Part shown: one piece after another, positions 57,274-64,000 of the stretch
Numbering within the stretch: position 1 is the first letter of the stretch
How the letters are laid out: the number at the start of each line of letters is the position of its first letter
Assembly (NCBI RefSeq): GCF_012844455.2
Contig: NZ_JABBCQ020000020.1
Location: 18,339-82,338, forward strand
DNA from: Comamonas suwonensis
GTDB lineage: Bacteria; Pseudomonadota; Gammaproteobacteria; Burkholderiales; Burkholderiaceae_C
DNA: 64,000 bases
Reading direction: 5' to 3'
Position numbers and translations under genes: made by a program
The notes under the pieces: model-generated
The model's database searches: none
Told to the model about the DNA's origin: nothing
Seen by the model: the letters and a program-made list of their open reading frames with translations, nothing else

Positions 57274-60200
57274 TTAATAGTGAAGTCGGTAGGTGAGCAG
57301 CAACTCACGGTTGATGCCGGTGTTGGTGAGTCCTGTTTTGGAAAGATTGAAACCTAGCATCAGATGGTCTGGACCCAGAATGTTTCCGGCGAAACCGATG
57401 CGTGCTTCATAGCCAGATCCATTCAGGCTGTGATTCGTCAGCGCAAGGCTGGCAAAGGGTTGCAAGCGTCGTGTGTAGTCCTGCGCATAGCGCATGTTGG
57501 TGGAGACTTGAACGCCAGAGAAACGGAAGCTTCCGGGCAGCAGGTAGTCAGAACTTGCGCTGCTTCCTGCTGGCAGGTAACGCAGAATTTCTGCATTACG
57601 GCCATTGAGAGCGGATGGGCTCATGCGGCTGTAGCTGTGCCATGACGTAAAGGCACCAAACTCCAGGCTCGGTGCTTCGCTGCGATAGGTGTGGGTGTAC
57701 TGCAGGGTAGCGTGCTGGCCGGAGCCTATGCGCCCCCCCCCGGTCTGCACAAAATAGCGCTCGCCAGCCATTTCCAGACCCACCCTGTCTTGGCGGGATA
57801 TCTGGTAGGTCGCGCCCAGAGCCGCTCTGTCTTTCATGCCGCCCATGCGCATGGCCAGGGTGTCTTGCATGCTCAGCTCAGTACCCAGGGAGCCTTGAAT
57901 GGACCAGCGATTACCCACAGATTGGCTGTGCGTCAGCTGCATGGGGTTGTAGGTGTCCAGGCTTCGGCGCTCACCGATCAGCAAATCGGTGCTGCCACTT
58001 TGCGACACACGGCGCAGGCGTAGCCCCATGCCTCGCTCTGAGGAAGGACGGCTTACAAAACTGCTGTTGTTGGAAGTGCGCCTTGTGTAATCGGCATCAA
58101 TTTCAATGGCCCAGCGTGAGTTGAGCGGGTGGTACCAGCTCAGCTTCTGCTCAGTTTCATCAATGCCGCTCAAGTAGCGCTGAGACTGGCTGTACTCCGC
58201 GAAATGGCTGACGGCCAGCAACTGCTCTGTGAGAGATGTATGCAAATCATCGTCAGTAGGCTGGTTGTTCAGAGTCTCAAAGCCTACGGTTTGCGCAAGG
58301 CGCACATCCCCGACCATGACGGCAGATGCTAGGTAATCGTGGCGAGGCAACTTGTCGTCATACCGCTCCAGCAGTGCACCGACTTGAGCGGTGTCCTTTT
58401 CTGCAATGGCGGTGGTGATCTGTGCCCAGATGGGCGCATTGCGCTTCTTGCTGCGATTGCGTGCATATTGCTGCCAGAGATAGCCGCGCTCAGCTGCGTA
58501 TTCACCTTTGTCCTGCAACCAGGCGATGGCCAGTTCAGCCGCTTCGGTGGAGTATTCGCGGGTCTTGGAGGACTTCAGATCCTGGCGCATCAGCTCGCGC
58601 ATGATGGCCAGCTCATCGTCGCCGTATGAGCGGTTGAGCATGAGGCGGGTACGGGCTTGCCTCTGAACCTTGTCCAGCCCTTCGGGAGTCAGCCACTCTT
58701 GTGCCGAGCGCTTTTTCTGGGTCGAAGGTGTTTGCTTGAGCCAGAGGTCACGGCGCAAGCGCCAGGCCAGATCGGCTTGCTGGTTCTGCTCCAGAGCATC
58801 GGCGTAGCCCATCATCCACAGAAAGTCTTCGCTGTTGTCTTGGAGATGTGGGCGAAGATAGCGGTTTAACGCCACAGCAGAGCGCGATAGATTTTGATTG
58901 GCTGCAGCCAGTGCGCCATGCATCTCAGCGTCTTTGGCCCATGACTCTTCCACGCGTGCCAGCAGGTTCTTCAGTTCCACTGTGTTTTGCGTATCAATCA
59001 AAAGCCATAGCAGTGACTGCCGCAGTTGCAGCGAATCAGGCATTAATGCCAGGCCGCTGAGGAAGGCCTCGCGTGCTTTCTCAGGGCTGCGTGTACGCTC
59101 GTAGTACATGCCAAGCACATGGTAGAAGGTCGGCTGTCTTTTCAGACGCGTAGCGATATCCGGCGAGGCCAGTGCCTGCTTTAAATGCTTGCCAACCTGA
59201 GAAGAGTTGCCACTTTCTTCCAGTAGATAAAAGGCCTGAGTTAGGTGACGCAGTGACTGGAATCTCTCCCAGGCGCGAAGCGAAAGCTGAGCTGCCTCGT
59301 TGCGGTCTCTGTGCAGCAAGATGCTGATGAGACCGTCATAGTCGCTGATGTCGGAATCAGGCGTATCCAGCAATTTACGAAAGGCCTGAGCGGCAACCCG
59401 CTCATCTCTTTGTCGCTGTGCCAGGCTCCCCATAAAGCGCCAGTAATCTGCCTCATCCTGCATGGGTTGCTGAAGCAGAGACTGGGAGTCTTCCAGCCAG
59501 CGCAGGCCGATCTCCGGCTCACCTTCCAGCAGAGCAATGGCTGCGGCCGGCATGGCATTTGCGGGGGTGCGCTGCTCGGGGGCTGCCAGCAGGCGCTTCC
59601 AGGTATCGAGAGCGAGCTTGTTCTGGCCCGTACGCTCTGCCACTCGCGCCAGCATGATGAGTGTCTGTGGCGAATTTCCGTGGCGCAGCAGAAAGTCAAT
59701 GGCCAGTTGTGGGTTGCCTTGGCGCTCATAGGTCTGGACCAGCGATTGCAGCAAAGCCGGGTCATTGGGGCGCTGTGACAGCTGATGCTGCAGGCCGGCA
59801 ATCAATGCTCGGTCATCAAATAGCCCGGGAGCCAGACGCAGCACAGCTTTCCACGCGTCTTCACGCTGGGTGGCCTGAGCAATGAATAGCCAGTTATCCA
59901 GTGCCAGCTGAGCGTGGGTGGTCCATTCCGCCACATGGGCCAGACGCTCACGCCAGGCGATGTTTTGCGGAGATTGCTTGACGGCAGCCTGAGCAATGCG
60001 CAGTGCGTCTTCTAGGTTCTTATTTTCCAGAAAAACGTCGTAAGCCAGCTTGTAGGTCTGGTCATCAAATGGCAAAACAGGCGCAGATGCCTTAGGGGCT
60101 GTGTTCGATAGAGCTGTCTTGTGCAGCGACCAGCCTTCGCTGGCCTCTGGGGTGTATTGCAGCGCCCATGCGCCATCGTCAAAGACGGGCTGTGCGGTGG

Positions 60201-61107
60201 CCACTTGCTCAAATTCATTCCATTGCTGAAGCAGCGAAATCTTGAGCAACTGCTTGACGTACTTTTCGGCAGTCGCTGGCTGACCTGCAGCACGAGCAAG
60301 CTCAATGAGTTTGCGCAAAACAAACGGCTCATTGCCCAGTGTCTCCAGGTTGGATTCGGCCAGGGCCAGAGCATCTTTGCTGCGGTTGGCGGCCTGAAGG
60401 ACTTGAATGGCGTTCAGCAGGTATTCACGGGACTGCGTGGAGTTACCCGTTACCTCACTTGCTTTTTTGAGCAAGCGGGAGGCATCGTCGTACTGCGAAA
60501 AGCCCAGCAACTGGCGCGAGGCCTCTGCATAAATCTGTGATTTCTGCGAGGCGTCTTCAGTGCTTTGGGCCAGGTCTTCGTACAGCGACAAGGCCAATGG
60601 AATATCCCGAAGAACCAGAGAAGATGAGGCGAGATACAGCACCTGCTCTTGGTTGAGGTCTTCGCGTGGGATAGCGCGCAGCGCCTCCAGCACCTGAGGG
60701 TGCAGAAGATCGATCTGACGCGTAGATTTGGAACTGAGCTTTTCAGCTTCCTGGTAGTTGGTATAGAGGGCCTGCCACTTTTTCCATGCAGCAGCGGCAG
60801 CAGGAGGAAGAGCGTGCCTGCTGGCTTCTTCTGCGGCACGTTTGATCTCTACCTGGCGCAGCTCTTTCGCCTTGAGCAAAGCTTGCAGGCGCTCGTTGTC
60901 CGGGTCGCTTCTGAGCAAGTTGATGAGATAGTTCATCGAGAGCTCAGACTCGTCACGGGTGTCAGCGAGCTGGCGCTCCAGATCGGTCTTCGGGAAAAGC
61001 AACCACAGCGCGCCACAGATCAGCACAGTGAGCAGCGCTATGAGCCATAGCGGAACTGTCGTTGGGCGCTCATGGGCGCGCGCGGCATTGGACTTCAAGT
61101 TTTGCAC
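57274..61107 (-). CDS. pelB: Pel outer-membrane porin and TPR scaffold PelB
   Basis: PelB is the export pore of the Pel system: an inner-membrane anchor, a long periplasmic TPR solenoid that binds PelA, and a C-terminal beta-barrel. The protein has 1277 residues. The anchor lies near residues 18-40 (VPLWLIALLTVLICGALWLL), TPRs run to roughly residue 930, and the barrel occupies about 960-1277, ending RELLLTYRLHY with a C-terminal aromatic typical of outer-membrane proteins. The start is GTG at 61107, overlapping pelA by 38 bp. A run of nine G (coding strand; bases 57733-57741) encodes Gly1123-1125 in the barrel; loss of one G would give a stop two codons later. Confidence 0.93.
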   Translation of the reverse strand: MQNLKSNAARAHERPTTVPLWLIALLTVLICGALWLLFPKTDLERQLADTRDESELSMNYLINLLRSDPDNERLQALLKAKELRQVEIKRAAEEASRHALPPAAAAAWKKWQALYTNYQEAEKLSSKSTRQIDLLHPQVLEALRAIPREDLNQEQVLYLASSSLVLRDIPLALSLYEDLAQSTEDASQKSQIYAEASRQLLGFSQYDDASRLLKKASEVTGNSTQSREYLLNAIQVLQAANRSKDALALAESNLETLGNEPFVLRKLIELARAAGQPATAEKYVKQLLKISLLQQWNEFEQVATAQPVFDDGAWALQYTPEASEGWSLHKTALSNTAPKASAPVLPFDDQTYKLAYDVFLENKNLEDALRIAQAAVKQSPQNIAWRERLAHVAEWTTHAQLALDNWLFIAQATQREDAWKAVLRLAPGLFDDRALIAGLQHQLSQRPNDPALLQSLVQTYERQGNPQLAIDFLLRHGNSPQTLIMLARVAERTGQNKLALDTWKRLLAAPEQRTPANAMPAAAIALLEGEPEIGLRWLEDSQSLLQQPMQDEADYWRFMGSLAQRQRDERVAAQAFRKLLDTPDSDISDYDGLISILLHRDRNEAAQLSLRAWERFQSLRHLTQAFYLLEESGNSSQVGKHLKQALASPDIATRLKRQPTFYHVLGMYYERTRSPEKAREAFLSGLALMPDSLQLRQSLLWLLIDTQNTVELKNLLARVEESWAKDAEMHGALAAANQNLSRSAVALNRYLRPHLQDNSEDFLWMMGYADALEQNQQADLAWRLRRDLWLKQTPSTQKKRSAQEWLTPEGLDKVQRQARTRLMLNRSYGDDELAIMRELMRQDLKSSKTREYSTEAAELAIAWLQDKGEYAAERGYLWQQYARNRSKKRNAPIWAQITTAIAEKDTAQVGALLERYDDKLPRHDYLASAVMVGDVRLAQTVGFETLNNQPTDDDLHTSLTEQLLAVSHFAEYSQSQRYLSGIDETEQKLSWYHPLNSRWAIEIDADYTRRTSNNSSFVSRPSSERGMGLRLRRVSQSGSTDLLIGERRSLDTYNPMQLTHSQSVGNRWSIQGSLGTELSMQDTLAMRMGGMKDRAALGATYQISRQDRVGLEMAGERYFVQTGGGRIGSGQHATLQYTHTYRSEAPSLEFGAFTSWHSYSRMSPSALNGRNAEILRYLPAGSSASSDYLLPGSFRFSGVQVSTNMRYAQDYTRRLQPFASLALTNHSLNGSGYEARIGFAGNILGPDHLMLGFNLSKTGLTNTGINRELLLTYRLHY

Positions 61108-63862
61108 TGGTTTGAGAGCTTCTGAAAACGCGGATGTTGGGTTGATTCACCAAAGCCTTGGCGGGTGATATATCGTTCTTGGCAGATGACAGATTGCAGT
61201 TCTGTGGCAGTTTCATACTCCACTCCAAAGGCACGTGTCCTTGCAAAGTGAAGCTCAGGCTGCCATCCGGCTGCGCTGCCCAGTCTTGAATTCGGGCATT
61301 CGCATCCACCAGGTAGGCGGGCTCTGAGCTGGGAATTGTGCCCACTGTCTGCATCTCGGCAGCACCGCCAGCCATGTGGGCGTAGTAACCATCCGGGCCT
61401 GTTTGATAGCCTGCGATGTTGTGACTGCTGCTCATCAGCGGAGTCCCCAGCGAAGCGGGAAGGCGCACTGTGCGCAAGTGGCCTGGACCACGCATGATCC
61501 ACGTGTCTCCGTTCTGGGCTACTGCGAATTCATAGTAATCCTTGGCCTTGTGGACATACTCCGAGACAAAGATGGGATGGTTGTCCTGTTTCAAGGCCCA
61601 CTGATAGGCGGTATGCAAGGCTTTGATACTGGCAACTTTGGTAGTCGAATAGAAGTGGTAGTAGATATTGATGGCCTTCAGGCGGCGCGGAGCGCCCGTC
61701 ATCTCGAAGGTTTCAGTGACTTTCTCGAAACCGTAAAAAGGACCGTGCCAAAGGTTCGTGTAAATGTTCTCGTTCGTGATGGGTGCATAAACCTGCAGAT
61801 GCCCACCTTTGCTGATGCCCCAGCTACCCACAGCAGTCAGAGATGGGTTGCTTCGCGTAATGGAAGTGTCACCACCATTGAGGTTGAGAAGGTTGGCGGC
61901 ATCAATGATGGCCAGAGCTTCTGCGCTGGGGGCCGTGTCGCCAGACCAGAGAAAAACCTCTACAGGCTTGTTCGGAGGTGCCAGATTTTTGCGGATGTAG
62001 TCAATGGATCCGTTGATTTCACGGTCCAGATTGACGGTGTAGCCGGGAATGTTGAGGTTTAAGTTAACTTCCTTGCTGACAGTTGATTTCTGGTTTGATT
62101 CTTCCCAATAAAAAGGGTGGGAATAGGAATGGCTCGCAATTTCCACATGCGGCATTTTAAAAATGCGCCTGGCAATGTTTTCTAGCTGTTGGCTCCACTG
62201 AGGGTAAAGGCCCTTGGGGGAGAGTTCGGCCTCCACAATCGAAATGGTGTGGGGAATCCGATAGCGTTCAAGAATTTCGCGCTGGAGTACTTCTGCCGCA
62301 AAAGGGGTGCCCGGAAGTTCCGCCTTGGATGGAAAGGCGTCGCCATCCACATGCGCTAGTAATAAACGGCGTCCGTTTTCTGTCGTTATGTCAGGGACAG
62401 GAAAATCTGCCAGACGTAACGTTTTTTGAAGCATGCTGAATGGATTGATAACCCAGCGGGCCTGATCAACGCCAGGCACTTCTTCAATGAGGTAGGGGTT
62501 GAGGATAAATCCACCCCAGGGTGTGACGGCAGCAGAAACAAAATGCTTACCTTTTGCATCGTCAAAAGACAAAAGCTCCTCGCTCTGTTTCAGAATTTCA
62601 GGAGTTAATGTCCAGCCCTCATAATCATTATCTGGCGCTAATACTTTTGTTTCGAAGTTATAAAGGTTTGACTCTTTCACTTTTTTCAATGGATGCACAG
62701 GAGTTATTTCCGTGTGATTTGCACCAAAAGGAAGAGATCTGTTGATAGGGAAGCCGGATGTGCTTAGTAGCAGAACCGGCATTTTCTGAACGCTCTGGGT
62801 TTTGATCCAGTCGCGCACATCTTTGATTCTTTTATCAGGGATAGAGCCGTCAAACCATGTGATAACACCGGCATAGCGGTCGCGCGTCACATTGGCTGGG
62901 AGCTTCTGGCGAATGTCTGCATAGTCAGCGATGTAGCCCAGATAGTTCAGGGGCATCTCCAGAAAGCGGTGAGCGGCTGTCTTGTTGAGGACTGGCGCTT
63001 CTGATCCGTTGTGCAGAATCAGTACGCGGCGTGCCTTGGCCTCTACAAGACCCATGCCCAGTGTGCGCAAGTCGGCATCGGTCACCCAGGGGATGATGCC
63101 TAATTCATTGATTTTTTTGGCAGTTTCACGCATGGCCTCGCGATCATGCGGCGGCACATAGTCAATGGACAGAACGGGCAGCTTGTCGCGCTTGCTGATT
63201 GTCTGAAGCTGGCCCAGCAGCCATTCACGGTCCTTGGGTTGAATGTCGATGTAGCGCTTTGCGCTGGCGTCCCAGCCGCGGAAAGTGGACTCGGCCGCAA
63301 CCATCTGAATCTGGTCGCGCACACGGGGAACAATCTCGAAGCCGCGGTTCAGAATCAGCTTGATGCCGGGGAAGCGTTCATTGAGCTTTTGAATGACACG
63401 CACCAGACCTGCTTGCTGATCCTCTTCATTGAATTTTTCTGCAAGACGATATGAGTCCATCGTGTCCAGAAAAAATCCGCGATAACCTTTATTCCAAAGA
63501 GGTGCAATCACTTCTTCGGCAAAAAATGCGGGCCATTGCTCAGGAGTCTGGTCTATGACAATGGAGTTCCAAGCCCCATTGCGGGCCATTTTCCAGGCCT
63601 CGGGAATTTTTGCGAAATATTTTCGCTCAAGCCCGGCTTCTGCCACGGAAGCGTATGCATAGAGCTCGCTGCTGGGCCAAGCCTTGCGGTAAGCCACAGG
63701 GTCATATCCATGTTCGGACTCAATCACTGAGATATCAAATAAAGCGAGCTCGCTGAGGGAGGCACCTTTGCCGTAATAAACGGAAACCGTTGGAGACGCT
63801 TGCGCCCACATCGACTGCAGCAGCAAAAAAATGATTAGACAACTTCGGAGTAGGGTGCTCAC
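61070..63862 (-). CDS. pelA: Pel deacetylase/hydrolase PelA
   Basis: PelA is a periplasmic enzyme that trims and partly deacetylates Pel. The protein has 930 residues. The signal peptide is MSTLLRSCLIIFLLLQSMWA, cut near AQAS. The N-terminal hydrolase domain (about 25-280) has a possible catalytic Glu191 in VAAESTFRGWD. A middle region follows. The deacetylase domain has LLLAHVDGDAF (Asp506) and IASHSYSHPF (His578, His582), the metal-binding Asp-His-His pattern of PelA. The start is GTG at 63862 with TGAGGA about ten bases upstream. It is the first gene of pelABCDEFG and overlaps pelB by 38 bp. Confidence 0.94.
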   Translation of the reverse strand: MSTLLRSCLIIFLLLQSMWAQASPTVSVYYGKGASLSELALFDISVIESEHGYDPVAYRKAWPSSELYAYASVAEAGLERKYFAKIPEAWKMARNGAWNSIVIDQTPEQWPAFFAEEVIAPLWNKGYRGFFLDTMDSYRLAEKFNEEDQQAGLVRVIQKLNERFPGIKLILNRGFEIVPRVRDQIQMVAAESTFRGWDASAKRYIDIQPKDREWLLGQLQTISKRDKLPVLSIDYVPPHDREAMRETAKKINELGIIPWVTDADLRTLGMGLVEAKARRVLILHNGSEAPVLNKTAAHRFLEMPLNYLGYIADYADIRQKLPANVTRDRYAGVITWFDGSIPDKRIKDVRDWIKTQSVQKMPVLLLSTSGFPINRSLPFGANHTEITPVHPLKKVKESNLYNFETKVLAPDNDYEGWTLTPEILKQSEELLSFDDAKGKHFVSAAVTPWGGFILNPYLIEEVPGVDQARWVINPFSMLQKTLRLADFPVPDITTENGRRLLLAHVDGDAFPSKAELPGTPFAAEVLQREILERYRIPHTISIVEAELSPKGLYPQWSQQLENIARRIFKMPHVEIASHSYSHPFYWEESNQKSTVSKEVNLNLNIPGYTVNLDREINGSIDYIRKNLAPPNKPVEVFLWSGDTAPSAEALAIIDAANLLNLNGGDTSITRSNPSLTAVGSWGISKGGHLQVYAPITNENIYTNLWHGPFYGFEKVTETFEMTGAPRRLKAINIYYHFYSTTKVASIKALHTAYQWALKQDNHPIFVSEYVHKAKDYYEFAVAQNGDTWIMRGPGHLRTVRLPASLGTPLMSSSHNIAGYQTGPDGYYAHMAGGAAEMQTVGTIPSSEPAYLVDANARIQDWAAQPDGSLSFTLQGHVPLEWSMKLPQNCNLSSAKNDISPAKALVNQPNIRVFRSSQTSAKLEVQCRARP

Positions 63863-64000
63863 AAGATGTTTTTCCTCAGATATAAAAATTTTCGTTATTG
63901 TAGGTTGTGTCTAAAAATTGGGATTTTAGATATGCATATTAGGCCTTATACCTAGTTAATAGTCTTCAAAAAAATACTCGAAATAAGTGATCACTTATCC
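63863..64000 (-). promoter_or_regulatory. AT-rich upstream region of the pel operon
   Basis: This region has no gene and is much more AT-rich than the rest of the window. It contains the perfect 16-bp palindrome ATAAGTGATCACTTAT (63983-63998) and an imperfect inverted repeat CTAAAAATTGGGATTTTAG (63911-63929). No confident -35/-10 pair was found. The window ends two bases after the palindrome, so it may be longer. Confidence 0.55.

Noticed and set aside
61095..61502. A 135-codon minus-strand frame inside pelA
   Set aside because: It overlaps the pelA end in another frame and has no recognisable features.

Overview
The window looks like a chromosomal segment from a betaproteobacterium of the Comamonadaceae, most probably Comamonas. 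The evidence is the gene orders mrcA / pilMNOPQ-aroK-aroB-dgt, mlaFEDACB-ABC exporter-ibaG-murA-hisGD and hisCBHA, the short-form HisG, the CcsBA (system II) cytochrome c assembly proteins, moderately GC-rich codon use, and intergenic hairpin repeats built on AGCTGCTAGCGC and CCCCCTGAGCGGC that I associate with this family. Species assignment is inference. I saw no tRNA, rRNA, CRISPR array or prophage.

Layout. 1-4.1 kb: the end of a cytochrome c4 gene, then resB-ccsB for heme delivery to c-type cytochromes. 4.2-6.7 kb: msrP-msrQ, periplasmic methionine sulfoxide repair, abutting a convergent ODP-type di-iron beta-lactamase-fold gene. 6.7-9.8 kb: lptM and cyaY, divergent and only 12 bp apart, then mrcA (PBP1A). 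10.1-18.2 kb: the type IV pilus assembly operon pilMNOPQ, then aroK, aroB and dgt. 18.4-19.9 kb: a translationally coupled DUF1415 protein and methyltransferase. 20-23.6 kb: tal-pgi on the minus strand, divergent from a HexR/RpiR regulator. 23.7-25.8 kb: a PcaF-type thiolase and a REP-associated (RAYT) transposase with an AT-rich 3' flank. 25.9-32.2 kb: gltB-gltD glutamate synthase. 32.4-35.5 kb: a DUF3293 gene and a polar amino acid ABC importer. 35.7-39.7 kb: mlaFEDACB, outer-membrane lipid asymmetry. 39.8-43.2 kb: an ABC-2 exporter, ibaG and murA. 43.2-51.3 kb: hisG-hisD, an inserted lipoprotein gene plus VapBC-like module, then hisC-hisB-hisH-hisA and a hexose-6-phosphate mutarotase. 51.4-63.9 kb: a complete pelABCDEFG exopolysaccharide operon on the minus strand. 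Its upstream region, carrying a perfect 16-bp palindrome, runs to the window edge.

How the genes work together. Most of the window is envelope biology: cytochrome maturation, peptidoglycan (mrcA, murA), outer-membrane lipid maintenance (mla, lptM), type IV pili and Pel biofilm matrix. It is interleaved with central and amino acid metabolism (tal-pgi, aro, glt, his). The accessory parts are the RAYT transposase, the lipoprotein/TA block splitting the histidine genes, and the pel cluster. hisF and hisI, which usually follow hisA in relatives, are not in the window.

The points most worth checking are these: a VapBC-like pair in which both the antitoxin tail and a toxin active-site segment depart from the family pattern; a run of nine G in pelB where loss of one base gives an almost immediate stop; the pelA-upstream palindrome; and two intergenic AGGTAC inverted repeats upstream of msrP and aroB.
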